The notes below the pieces were generated by a model. That model saw only the letters and a program-made list of their open reading frames with translations. It did not search any database and had not been told where the DNA came from. This document shows, piece after piece, positions 38,060 to 49,012 of a stretch of 64,000 nt of DNA. The stretch comes from Boletus sp. NGJ (Eukaryota > Basidiomycota > Agaricomycetes > Boletales > Boletaceae). Location of the stretch: positions 358,433 through 422,432 of the forward strand of contig JAGTXK010000075.1 in NCBI GenBank assembly GCA_019096195.1. Reading direction: 5' to 3'. The position numbers were made by a program, and so were the translations under genes. Position 1 is the stretch's first letter; each line of letters starts with the position of its first letter.

Positions 38060-39812
38060 ATGGACCAAGACATGGATTTTGACCCCAACCTGCCTCCTCC
38101 ACAGCTCCAACAACGCTATGACGACGGGCGCAAGATGCTGTACGTTCCCTTCTCGCCACCACGTCGTCCGCGTTGATATTTAGGGGCAAACTATCCCTCA
38201 TACACCCTCGTGATACGGCATTCTAGCGATCTCGTGTTCGTGCAGGACTGTACAGGCAGCCAAGGTTCCTACATATCCAGCGCAACGAAAAACATTGAAG
38301 AAATTTGCGCTCACATCTTCGAGTCTGGCCGTCTCCAGTCTCCCGAAGATCTACGTGTAGGTCTTGTGGCATTCCGCGACCACCCACCACAAGATCATAC
38401 ATATGTCATCAAGAACTTTGGTTTCTCGTCAGACATTAGCAAGGTTCACAGAGACCTTTCGGGGCTCTATGCCTCTGGCGGCGGCGACGGGCCCGAAGCT
38501 GTCACGGCTGCCCTGGCGGAGGCGTTGAACATGGAGTGGAGGGAGCATGCAAGTAAGATGGTGGTGCTCATTGCTGATGCACCCCCTCACGGGATTGGCG
38601 AATATGGCGATGGTACCATCCAGGCTACATAGGTTTCCAAATCAAACCTGACGCGTTTTGATCACACAGGCTTTGATGAAGGTTCACCCGATGGAAACGA
38701 TCCATTGCAGATCGTACGCGTCATGGCGAGCCGCGGTATAACGCTAGTAAGACATGCGATTACTCCCATTTCGCTCACATTATGATATTGATCATGCTTT
38801 CTTTTCAGTTCTTCGTCGCTTGCGAGCCAGCACTCAGCGGATATTCCGTGAGTACATTTTCTTACCCTCTACCCAGATTATAGGGCAGCCCTAACGTACA
38901 CAGTATGCTACCGATTTCTACCAAGCCATCACGACCATCACCTCGGGTCTTATGCTCCCCTTAACCACTGCTGATCTCCTCTCACATGCGATTGTTGGAA
39001 GCGTACTCGAGAATCTTGACATGGAGAGACTTGTACGCGAGGTAGGGCATGCAGTCGCACAGCGGATACTCGGCAACAACGAGAGCGTCGATGATGTGGC
39101 TCGTGAACTACACGAGAAGCTACTACTCAGGAACGAGAGCACGAAGAAAGTGGTGATAGAGAGTATCTACAAGGAATCGCCAGAGGCGGCACACAACGTA
39201 TCCGTTTTCATGCATGCTTCATCACTGTCTGAGGCCAGACCCCAGCTCAAGCGGGTACGTAATGTCTTTGCGCAATTCATCGAACGGATAGTACAGCACT
39301 GATCTGCTCTGTTCAATAGGTTTATGGAACACGGTTCACGGACAAATATCTGCTTGCACGGCAGGCCTCCAACCGAAGCTCGTATTCGTACTCTTATGCT
39401 CCTCATCTTCCCTCACGAACAACAACAACCAAGCCTTCATCCGCTCCGAGCACCTTGCCTGGCACCTCTGCCTCTCCACCACGCAAAGTCGTCACAGACT
39501 TTGCGGCTTTTGGCGCGCCAGCAAACGCAAGTGTGTTCGGGACTGCGGTCGCTTCGACGCCTTTTTCGCTGGCAGGTGGTAAGGCTGCATTTGGAGGAAT
39601 CAGGAGCCCAGGTGGAAGGGGGAATTTTGACGCAGATGATGATGAGGACGATGACGAGGGGAGACAGAAGGTTGAATTGCGAGAAGATTCGATATCTCTA
39701 GATCAGGTACTTGTCCCACGTTTCTGTGGGAGTGATCATACATACTGACACTGCTGGTGGACAGGCACGTCGCATCGCAATGCAGAGTGCTTGGAGGGGC
39801 GTCCGAGGATGA
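38060..39812 (+). CDS. VWA-domain protein
   Basis: Seven exons give about 450 residues. After a short acidic N-terminus comes a von Willebrand A domain with an adhesion-site-like start, VFVQDCTGSQGSYI (D-x-T-x-S variant). It continues with LRVGLVAFRDHPP, SGGGDGPEAVTAALAEAL and VVLIADAPPHGIGEYGDG, as in fungal VWA proteins related to the vwkA alpha-kinases. No alpha-kinase domain follows. Instead there is a helical region, a Ser/Thr/Pro stretch, an acidic run (DADDDEDDDEGR) and a short helix ending ARRIAMQSAWRG. Function unknown. It converges on the G-patch gene. Confidence 0.82.
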
Positions 39813-39980
39813 CATTATTCGTCCCCCATTCATTCCTCATTCCCTATTGCAGTTGATTTGCAGTAAGACACGACTGTAAACCTTGTTTCTGTTCAGTCAC
39901 TTTCAGGACCATGTAGAATAATGAATTTGCATAAAATCAACGACTGGCTTATGATTGTAACACAATTCAACATCGAGTGT

Positions 39981-41143
39981 TTAAGATGGGGTATCTTTCC
40001 TTTTTCTCTTCTTCTTCTTGCTTGTGGGAACGACGCTGAATGCCTCTGTTGCGTACGCATTGCTGGATGGTCTATGTGAATTGTCCTGCTGTCCATTATT
40101 TGCCGGCGCAAGTTCTTCTTCCAACCTCTTCCGTGCGCACTTTGCTGGCTCCGGATCATCTCCTTCTGGCCCTGCCACAGATTTTCGGGCTTGTTCGCGA
40201 GCCATTTTCAAATACGGGGATGTTTTGTCTACAGACCGGGTTTCCTTATCCCGGTGCTTTTGAGCTTTCTGATCAACATCATCCAGCCGATCCTTCTTTT
40301 CCTTGGTCTTCTGCCTCGCTGACGCTTTCTCTACCTTTTTAGCGGCTTTCGCCGCTTTGCGCTCTTCTCTCAATTTTTTGCGTTGTCTCTGCTCTTCTTT
40401 TGTGTCTACCTTGTCTTCTGATTCCCGTTTCTTTCTTTTCTTCGTTTCACCGGTGACTTCCTCTTGGTCGCCGATGTGTTCGGGTACAGACACGGAAATG
40501 GACAAGGATTCGGAAGACGAAGGAGTCAAGGGTGATGTGGTGTCCACGCGCGGATCGTCGTCCGGACCTACCACAGGCCCTCTATAAAATCTCGAGTATA
40601 AACCGTGTCTCGCAGCCTCTCTCTTGGCGGTTGCCAGAAGCGACAGACGACCGGGGGCACCTGCGTTGATATTGGGGTTCGGCGTGGTGTTGCCTGATGT
40701 GGAGGCGGGCGTGCCAGAGACGGGTTGTCGGTTGGAGATGATGCCAGTCGTGGTGCGCTTGAGGAGTACGGATTTGGGATCTGCGTGTGAGGGATCCTGG
40801 GTGCAACGTGAGTCTAACAAACCTCGAGGGGGGGCAGTGATAGAAACAAGATACCTCGGTGTCATTGGTGTCCTCATCATCGCTCAATACCTTGATGGTG
40901 ATCGCCTTTGACGCGGCAGTGAATAAGCTATGTGTATGATGGTAAACTCGATGCGGAGGGAGGAATTAAGGGTACGCACTGGTCCCAGAAGGGGAAGGCG
41001 TCGTCGCGGTCTTTGCCCAGACCACTGAGATTTTTCTTTGGTGGGATTGCAAGGGGCTTGTTGATGGCGCCGTCGCGGAGGCCAGTACCCAAGCCAGACC
41101 ATCCGTACGAGGTCAGATAGGCGTGCCCGTAAGACTCTGACAT
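39981..41143 (-). CDS. G-patch protein, probable nucleolar ribosome-biogenesis factor
   Basis: Three exons. The N-terminus is a G-patch (YLTSYGWSGLGTGLRDGAIN), followed by KPLAIPPKKNLSGLGKDRDD and the junction PFWD|HLFTAASKAI, as in TMA23/GPATCH4-type proteins. The C-terminal two thirds are highly charged Lys/Glu helices (KKLREERKAAKAAKK, RQKTKEKKDRLDD) ending in a Lys/Arg block KKKKRKRKD, typical of nucleolar proteins. G-patch proteins generally activate DEAH helicases; the partner here is unknown. The gene lies head-to-tail behind NCA2, with 59 bp between the NCA2 stop and this ATG. Confidence 0.85.
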
Positions 41144-41202
41144 GCATTTCACCCACAACAATCCTACTCTCTTACTCTTCGTGTCACGTGCTTTGTACAA
41201 TC

Positions 41203-43366
41203 TCATCGCCCCTTCAACCCACCACCAACCTCATACCACCCAAGTTCACGTCCCCAACTGTTCCACATCCTTTCCAACACCCTCAGCTTCTCCCACCGGC
41301 CTAGACTGGGATCCTCCAAGTCCTGCACATCTTCAAGAAATCCTTCACGAAGACGCGAGCGTGCAGGCAGCGACGTGAGTGCATACTGCCGGAGGTGAGT
41401 TAACGACAGCACAAGAAGCCCCATTGTCAACGATGGGATTGAGTTCGGGGATGACTCCACATCGTGCGGTTGATCTGCATGTCTCTGCGATGTCTTTGGT
41501 TGGAAAAGCAACAGGCGTTCAATCCTCCTGTCCCTAAAGTCAGCTTATGTCCCAGTCAAAGAAACAATACAAACCTCATTGCGAGCCAGACGCTCATTCG
41601 ACGGCGTTTGCTACCATACTTGTTGCGACCGCCGAACATAAGTTGCTTGAGGAACCTTCCGGCCACATACACGACTGCAAGAGCTGGTGCGACTCCGACG
41701 AACGCAAACGTAAGTTCCTGGGACTTGAGCAATTTGTCGATGCCCGTCAAAGCTTGGTCAATGTCAACCTGGCACCAGTCAGTTTATTAGATTCACAGTG
41801 ACAACTCTTGCACAAACCTTTGCTTTTTGCACTTGCACGAACAACGACCTTAATAAAGTGCCTGCTACAGCAGACTTGAAGGGCTGTTTGATGTCGTCTT
41901 CATAGATCTCAAGGATAGGTGTGAAGTCTCCCATGCGTAATTGGTCTGACAGTACAGCTTGTTGAGCTTGGGTATAACCTAATTTGTCCCGAGCTAGTGC
42001 GAGTGCCATTCGCTCGAGAGACTATCAGAGAATACAGTGAGTGGTGGACCGGGGCAGGAGCGTTCAACATACGTTGAGATCAGCAGATACTGCTTCGCGA
42101 CGAACGATGACGCCTTCCTCTCCGCCCGCTCGGATAGTCCTGAAGACCTCCCGAAGTGGCTCCAAGAGCCAATCCGCGACAAAATTATGCATAGTCTCGA
42201 CTGTATCCATTGCCACATCGATCAGTGTGGTTCGAGAAGCGTACAGAGTCTTGACACAGTAAAGAGTCAGAGGCGGAAGGAGCAACAAACGCGGCCACAA
42301 CAGTGTTAACCGTGACGGTCGACGAAGATCCCGGTCATCCAGATAAGACGCATGCTCCTTCTTGCGAGTGACGAGGATTGCCTTGGATAGCTCCCTGACA
42401 GTGGATAGTACGTTTTGCTCCGACAGCTCGACCGACGTCACAGAACCCAGCGCGATCACGAACTCGACGAGAAAATCAGGATTGGGTGCACCTTCGTTCG
42501 ACGGGCCCTCGTGCTTGATGGCCAAAGCTCGCATGAGCGCAGGTCTCATTCCAATAAGCTTTCCAAGCGCGTCTGCTTTCTCATTTCGAATCTTCTCGTG
42601 CTCCTGCCGCTTCAAACGACACTCGTCGCGCGAGAGACGAAGCGGAAAATACAGGGCGAACGTCAATCCGTTTATGAGCCGTCGGACGGTAGTACACAGA
42701 AAGGAGAGAATTGTAGAAGCAGATCTTTGTGGGTCGACATAGAAAACAGGGCGAAACCGTGTCAACGTGCCAGAAGGGCTACTCTTCAAGTGTGGGAAGA
42801 GGATAGACACGAATGGGTTGGCTTGCAGTTGGCTTCGGGACGAAAAGAGGTCACGGAGAGAAGAGGGGCGGACCGTCGACAGGTGAGGTGAACTGTCGTT
42901 GGATCGTAAGACTCGTAGCAAGCTCGTGATACGTTTCGGGAGAGCTGGTAGGTGGTCAACGTTCCATCATGGGCAAGGAAATGGATGCCATTGCGCGCTT
43001 ACTCTGGAGGAGGTACAAGGCGGCGAGCTGGTTAGATTGCTCGACTTCGGCCCACCATTCTGCATCGTCTTGAGCGGCACTTGCCTCGTCCAAGTATAGG
43101 TCGAGGGCATTCGCGTACAGGCCGAAAGCAATCCTTGCCATAACGACTTGCAATACCACCTCATATGGATGTTCATGCAGGGCTACATCATTTTGCAGGA
43201 GCGCCAACACATCCCAGATGGTGTCTGCAGTCAAGGGAGGCTTGAGAATCGCGTCGATTTGCCTGTAGGATTGCTCGGTACGTGGATCGAGTCCAGTGAG
43301 CGGAAGCTGGGTGTTGGCAAGGGAAAGGAGGGGCTCGGTGTAATGAGCAGAGTAAACCAGCGACAT
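41203..43366 (-). CDS. NCA2: NCA2 family mitochondrial protein
   Basis: Mitochondrial membrane protein named for its role in expression of the mitochondrial ATP6/ATP8 transcript in yeast. Five exons; the first two are 43003-43366 and 42073-42944. The junction YLLQ|TLPKRI restores a conserved segment after EWWAEVEQ. Family landmarks are a stretch beginning RLSRDECRLKRQEHEKIRNE, then VAMDTVETMHNFVADWLLEP, then SLERMALALARDKLGY. A membrane segment FAFVGVAPALAVVYVAGRFL follows. Several hydrophobic segments fit an integral membrane protein. The C-terminal stretch is a helical domain ending RELGWYEVGGG. Confidence 0.9.
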
Positions 43367-43399
43367 GAACAAAAAGTAGTAGCGATACAAGTCAAGTAG

Positions 43400-44080
43400 T
43401 CATTCATCCCTCCAGATCACCTGGCCTGCAGCCCATCTCTCTCCCCACATAACCCGCTTGTGATACGTCTTTCTCAGCTCTCTGAATTCCTTGACAAAGT
43501 CATCCACATCTGACGCGTCGTTGGACCCAGAAGATGGAGAGGATTGGACGAACGACGATGCAAGTGCTTCAGACGCGTTGTCCTGGTCCGTTGTCGCATG
43601 CCGAAGGCGCAGGAGGAGGAATTGGGGGCTGAAGCGCTGCATTCACGTCAGACCATCGTCGAGCTGGTCGAGCTGTGGACCCACTTGGTAGACCTCTTTT
43701 TGCTCGCGTTCGACTTCTTTCCATCGTGCCTCGAGCGACTTTGCTTGGTCGAATGCATCCTTGGTCTCAGACCGTAGCTGGTACAGACGGTCTTGCAGCG
43801 ACAGATTCGATTCTACAGAGCAAGTTCTGAATCATTCCGCGACGGTGGATTTTGGAGACAGACTGGCGATTGCTTCATTGGCCATTCCTAGCTCTGTCTG
43901 TGACTGATAGAGCGACTTGACGCTTGGAAGGGAATGAAAGACGGCTTGAAAGTATGCTGGGTCGTTCAGGAGATCCTCGAGATCGGTTCGACTAGCACAA
44001 CGAGGAGGTCAGCGTGTATTTGGAGAGTCCAAAATGAGGTCGGCATGCCTCAGATGAGACAGCTCAGGAAATTCTGCCAT
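43400..44080 (-). CDS. VPS37: ESCRT-I subunit Vps37 (Mod(r) domain)
   Basis: Structural subunit of ESCRT-I, which sorts ubiquitinated cargo into multivesicular bodies. Four exons. The start MAEFPELSHLS joins RTDLEDLLNDPAYFQAVFHS only through an intron at 43992-44048 with a GC donor (AG|GCATGC). A helix (SLQDRLYQLRSETKDAFDQA) is followed by VYQ|RFSPQFLLLRLRHAT and VDDFVKEFRELRKTYHKR, the Mod(r) end. The length of about 180 residues fits short fungal Vps37 proteins. The start codon is only 49 bp from that of RRP40. Confidence 0.88.
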
Positions 44081-44129
44081 GAGCGGGGTCGTCATCGTCG
44101 TTGTGGATTGAGTCCGTCTGTCCTTTCTC
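44081..44129. promoter_or_regulatory. 49-bp bidirectional promoter, VPS37 / RRP40
   Basis: Only 49 bp lie between the two divergent ATGs, and no TATA box is visible. Both 5' leaders must be extremely short, or transcription must start inside the opposite gene's coding exon. Confidence 0.55.
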
Positions 44130-44987
44130 ATGACTTCCATCGTCCTGCCCGGTGAACACGTCCCAGCACAGCACGTCAACCTCAAGCTGGGACCAGGCTT
44201 GGTACAGCTCTCAGCCCATCGCGTTTCTCCAAACGGTCAGCCCATCATATCGGCGCGCGCAGGGCAACTTCATCATTCTGCAAACAACAGTCGATGGTGG
44301 GTGGAGGGCAATGCGCGGCGGGTGAGTCTTCTTGCGCTGTCTCGACATGTACATGCTCTCATTTTCATTTAGTATGTCCCAGCACCCCAAGAGAGCGTGA
44401 TCGGCGTTGTCCTCGGTCGCAGCGGCGAGGGATGGCGAGTAGACATTGGCTCCGCACATCCAGCGCTGCTCGACGGACTCGCATTCGAAGGTGCTACAAA
44501 GAGGAGCAAACCCAACCTCAAGGTACGCGATTCAAGCCGTCTTTCCCTTATTCAATCAATCTTTTGTGTAGGTTGGGGCTTTGGTTTACGCTCGCGTGTC
44601 CCTCGCACACAAGGACATGGAGCCCGAACTGGAATGTTTCGATGCTCAAACACACAAAGCCGAAGGTTTCGGCGGGCTCAGTGGTGGATTTATCGTCCAG
44701 TGTAGTTTGCGGATGGGTCGACTGTGAGTATTTCACCCGATCCAATGCACTGCCTTGAACCTGTTGACGTCTGCAGTTTATTGGACCCAAAACACTTCTT
44801 ACTCCCCTTTCTAGGTTCACGCTTTCCACTTGAGGCGGCTGTTGGCATGAATGGCAGGATCTGGATCAGCACAAAGGAAGCAAAGCAGACGATTGCCGCC
44901 ATCCGATGTATCGAGGCTGTCGATCCTGACGGTGGTGGTATGGATGAAGGGGATGTCAAAAAGTTTTTCGGTAGGTTCGAAATATAA
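44130..44987 (+). CDS. RRP40: Exosome cap subunit Rrp40 (EXOSC3)
   Basis: S1/KH cap protein of the nuclear and cytoplasmic RNA exosome. Four exons give about 235 residues. The N-terminal domain has the start SIVLPGEHVP. The S1 region includes YVPAPQESVIGVVLGRSGEGWRVDIG and VGALVYARVSLA. The KH-like end has FPLEAAVGMNGRIWI and IRCIEAVD. The intron between GRL and LLDPKHF is phase 2. The gene converges on EAF6 with about 175 bp between stops. A Red1/ZFC3H1-type protein, a likely exosome adaptor, is encoded 25 kb away, probably by coincidence. Confidence 0.93.
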
Positions 44988-45161
44988 ATTTTCGGTGGAA
45001 CTAGGCAGACTAGTGACTGCACATGCCAAATCACAACCGGTCGTGATTTCTTGGCGGTCATGTTAACGGGTGTGGCTGCGAGATGAACAGTAATCGTAGT
45101 ATCTTACTTGACAATGATACACTTGAGTACAATGGTAGCAAGTAAGTGGAGTGAACACCAC

Positions 45162-45835
45162 CTATTCGTCGTCGGCTACACGGGCTCTCTTAACGGCTCT
45201 CCTGCCTGAACCGATACTCTGGGCATCTTCGTCACTCACGGTCCCTGCGCTTCTACGCATGGCTCGTTTTCGCCTCTGATACTCTCGGTCGCGATTCTTC
45301 TTTTGCTGAGCTGCGGTAAGCTCCTGGGTTCTTGGGGCTGGGGGAACGACGACAGTCGTGACGCCGGGGGTAGTCGGGTGCTTGAAGTCGTCCGGCGCAG
45401 GAGTGGACTCCTCGCCATCGCCCACTAGATCGAGCGACTGTGATTTCGAGAGAAGGTTAGTTGGGACGAACAAAGTTGAGTGGACATGCCTTTGACCAAG
45501 TTCCGCTGCTGCTCGTGAACCAGCGGTCTCCGTCGGTTATTTCGTGTTTGCGTCGTGCAGCTGCACCCTGGGTTGGTTTGAGGTAGCCGTCAAAACCGTG
45601 TATGATGTTCCCGGTCGAGGCAGTGTCTGTGAGATAACCTGTCTCGAGGTTGTAGATGGACAATTCGATTTGAGCCTGGTCGAGTTAGTCTGTGTTGGAT
45701 GCAGATGGAGAGCAGGACTCATACCAGTTGACGATCAGCGGCCCTCTTCTTCATGAGCATCTTTGCGAGCTCGTCCTTGACCTTGTCATAGCGCGATTTC
45801 TCGTCAGCGCTGGCGGGTGTGTCTTTGTTCGTCAT
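45162..45835 (-). CDS. EAF6: Chromatin-modification protein EAF6 (NuA4/NuA3 subunit)
   Basis: Small subunit of MYST acetyltransferase complexes. Three exons give about 190 residues. The N-terminal coiled coil (KSRYDKVKDELAKMLMKKRA) is followed by QIELSIYNLETGYLTDT and GNIIHGFDGYLK, the family core. The C-terminus is Pro-rich and ends in a basic stretch (REYQRRKRAMRRS). The second intron, 45438-45489, has a GC donor (AAG|GCATGT); the only nearby GT would break the frame. The start is 113 bp from that of RPT5. Confidence 0.93.
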
Positions 45836-45948
45836 GCCTCGCTGCGCTGTGGACGCCAGCAAGGGGCACCGCCACACAACACCCCTTCCTCTTTCGGTCG
45901 GGGAGACGTACGCGTCCTCGCTCTTCATCGTTCTCCACAACGTCAAGC
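45836..45948. promoter_or_regulatory. 113-bp bidirectional promoter, EAF6 / RPT5
   Basis: Divergent start codons are 113 bp apart. I looked for the yeast proteasome-associated element (GGTGGCAAA) and did not find an exact copy. No TATA box is seen. Confidence 0.45.
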
Positions 45949-47609
45949 ATGTCTTCAGCACCCCCGCCACCGCCAGAAATCCCTCCCCAGGACAAGCCGC
46001 CAGAATCACAGTCCGCCACCACTGCACCCCAACCAGCACAGGACGCCGCGGCCATGGACACAACCCCAGATCACCCTCCAGAAGAGACCTGGGACGATAT
46101 CCCCGCAGATATCTTGTCATTGAGTACTGACGAGATCTTGACCAGAATACGCCTCATCGAGAACGATATTAAGGCCCGTGTTTTCCCATAACCACCAAGT
46201 GTCTCAACTGAGTTAAATGTATTCATGCATGCACTCTAGGTCATGAAATCAGAAACACTACGGTTGCAACACGAGCAGAGCGTCATGAAAGAAAAGATTC
46301 GTGATAATGGCGAGAAAATTAAACAGAACAAGGTTCTTCCCTACCTTGTCGGGAATGTCATAGAGGTATTCCTGCCCTGTTCCATCCTTACGTTCACCCT
46401 CTCATTCCTGTCGTCCTAGATTCTGGATGTTGACCCTGAGTCTGAAGAGGATGGTGCAAACCAAGATCTCGACTCGATGCGCAAAGGCAAATGTGCCGTA
46501 GTAAAGACATCAACTCGACAAACCGTATTCCTCCCACTCATCGGTCTCGTCCCACCCGAACAGCTCAAGCCTTCCGACCTCGTTGGTGTCAACAAGGACT
46601 CTTATCTCATACTTGACAAACTTCCGACAGAATTCGACTCTCGAGTAAAGGCAATGGAGGTTGATGAACGCCCCACTGAAACATACACCGATATTGGTGG
46701 TTTGGAGAAGCAAATCGAAGAGTTGGTGGAAGCGATCGTGTTGCCGATGGAGCAAGCGGATAAATTCAAGACTATTGGTATCAAACCACCAAAGGGTTGT
46801 CTAATGTACGGTCCACCTGGTACGTCCATTCTTTCCAATGCTTTTCTCGAGATACGAGCATCGTCTAGGTACTGGAAAGACCCTTCTTGCCCGTGCTTGC
46901 GCCGCTCAGACGAAAGCATGTTATCTCAAGCTTGCTGGCCCTTCGCTCGTGCAGATGTTCATTGGTGACGGTGCAAAGCTAGTTCGTGATGCTTTCCAAC
47001 TTGCCAAGGAAAAGGCCCCAGCGATCATCTTTATTGATGAACTTGACGCCATTGGTACTAAGCGGTTCGACTCCGAGAAAAGTGGAGACCGTGAGGTACA
47101 GCGGACGATGTTAGAGCTTCTCAACCAACTCGATGGTTTCTCAAGTGACGAACGTATAAAGGCAAGGCTCTTAAGTGACGTTCTTTGGATCTTGACACTG
47201 AAATCGCGGAATATTCAGGTTGTTGCTGCTACGAATCGTATCGATATCCTCGATCCTGCCCTCCTCCGTTCCGGACGATTAGATCGGAAGATTGAGTTCC
47301 CTCTACCAAATGAGACAGCCCGAGCTCGTATCCTCGAAATCCACTCTCGCAAGATGACTGTCAGTCCTGATGTCAACTTTGAAGAACTCGCTCGTAGTAC
47401 AGACGAATTTAATGGTGCACAGCTCAAGGCGACGTGTGTAGAGGCTGGTATGATCGCTCTACGGGAGGGTGCAACGAGGCTGAGCCATGAGCACTTTCTG
47501 AGTGGCATTGCAGAGGGTAAGTTTTCGGAACCTGGTTCGCTGCCACAATTGATGGACTTTCGTGAACAGTGCAAAGTAAGAAGAAGAATGACTTGATGTA
47601 CTTTGCCTA
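45949..47609 (+). CDS. RPT5: 26S proteasome ATPase subunit Rpt5
   Basis: AAA+ ATPase of the base ring that unfolds substrates and opens the 20S gate. Six exons. N-terminal coiled coil ([22 protein letters not shown]); OB domain; Walker A GPPGTGKT (split by an intron); Walker [10 protein letters not shown]; sensor VVAATNR; arginine finger region RSGRLDRK. The C-terminal HbYX gate-opening tail MYFA appears only after the last splice. The intron 47162-47218 has a GC donor and is 57 nt with no stop; retention would insert 19 residues just before the sensor. The intron at 46174-46239 is either GC (best alignment) or uses a weak GT that adds Ala-Arg. Confidence 0.96.
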
Positions 47610-49012
47610 GTTGTCCTTTTTGTACGCATGACCGGGACCGTGTCCGCCGTATGCAATCATACATTTTAAGTGGAAAACTCCATAGCGCGAACCCGAGAAT
47701 GTTCCGGTTGACGCAGTACAGGCATCCATCCAAAATACGTCTGCAACTTCCGTTGCGATTGCAGTGCATGTCATCCTGGACTCCACACTGCCCATGACGA
47801 AATGGACTCGGATGTTGCTGAACATTCAGGCCGTATCGGGGAGTGCATCTGCACCCACGACCAGATGGACAGCACTGAACGTTCAGTTCGTGTCGGGGTC
47901 AGGGAGTGCCGCATCTGCACCCTCGACAAGACTCGGATGGACGCCGCTGAACGTTCAGAGGCTGGCCGTGCACTCAGGCCAGTGGAGCGAAACTACACCC
48001 GCCGAGTCCCGATGAAATGAATGGCCGAGTGCTGAACATTCACTGCCAGTGAGCATTCAAGCTGCCGCCCGTGCACTGCCAGTCTTAACTTGCCAAGAGC
48101 ACGCCTGCCCCGGGTGCTGAGCTGACCATGATGAGGCTGAACATTCAATGGACAGTCAACACAATTAAGATTACTAACAGATGGAGCTTCAGTCCTGGCA
48201 GTCGAGGACTGTCGAGATAGAAATTCCACAAGTTTCTCGAGAACTGTGGTCAAAATGAACCATCATTATTACAATACTGCCTGGCTCATTGACGGTTGAC
48301 TCTTTCTCGCGGTTACCAAGGTAAGGGTTCACACCAATCTTAATGGAATGAGGTAGTGGATATAGAACGAAAGCGCGGCGGCTGGGACAAGAACTATATA
48401 CGATGTAAGTGATGGTCTGTTAATGGGATAAACAGAGTGGCTCACCTCAGTCGTCGTGCGGTACAACGGACTGAGGGGAGTAACACTCGATAGGTACTCT
48501 ATATATGCATGTCGGGAAAAGGAGAACATAGGGCGGTGTAGTGTACTACCCGCCCGGGTATCCAAGGTACCCAACGAAACGACGAAAAGCCTACGTGTCC
48601 TAATATACCAGTCATGAAGCGATATTAGCCTGATTTCCGCGACCGCGCGCATGCTTGTATTCCAACAAATCTGCCCTTGTATGAATCCATCTCCCCGAAT
48701 GTTCGAAATCGAGCTGGACAACTGTTGGTTTACATGGAGTCGGGTCATTCGACACCGCCTGCATCAGATATTTATTGTGGCTGACATTCGATTGTCGACC
48801 TGAGAAAGACGGGGCACATGTATGGCATTAATGTACACAATGTGCCAGAAATTAATCTATAATACTATTCCGATCATAGCAATGCACACCATCTACCTAC
48901 GTATCGACATTGGGGTGGAATCATGCAAAAGCGTCGTCGTAAAATCAGTATGGATAGGGTCCGTATGAGCCACTCTGAGCTAGTCTGACAGTCTATGTGG
49001 GCAGATTAAAGT
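47610..49012. other. Intergenic region with a degenerate tandem repeat; no confident gene
   Basis: This lies between the convergent RPT5 and ABC-transporter genes. The left part holds the tandem repeat listed separately. A 139-residue ORF on the minus strand (48329-48748) has a hydrophobic C-terminus but no recognisable domain, and it contains splice-like signals. I do not call it a gene. Confidence 0.4.
47802..48060 (+). repeat. Degenerate tandem repeat, units of about 63-83 bp, open in one frame
   Basis: Units begin at about 47802, 47865, 47937 and 48020. Each starts ATGGAC or ATGGCC and contains CTGAACRTTCA 10-15 bases later. The first two also share a GAGTGC...CATCTGCACCC block. A 72-codon frame (47802-48020) runs through three units, so the repeat encodes a repeated peptide (MD..., then ERS or EHS, then C-x-CT-x-D). 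A further CTGAACATTCA occurs near 48140. No known family is recognised. Confidence 0.6.

Noticed and set aside
47162-47218. A 19-residue insertion in Rpt5
   Set aside because: The segment has GC-AG ends and falls between IK and VVAATNR, which are adjacent in all Rpt5 proteins I know, so it is treated as an intron.
48329-48748. 139-codon ORF on the minus strand
   Set aside because: There is no recognisable domain, the composition is biased, and it lies next to a repeat; the length is possible by chance.
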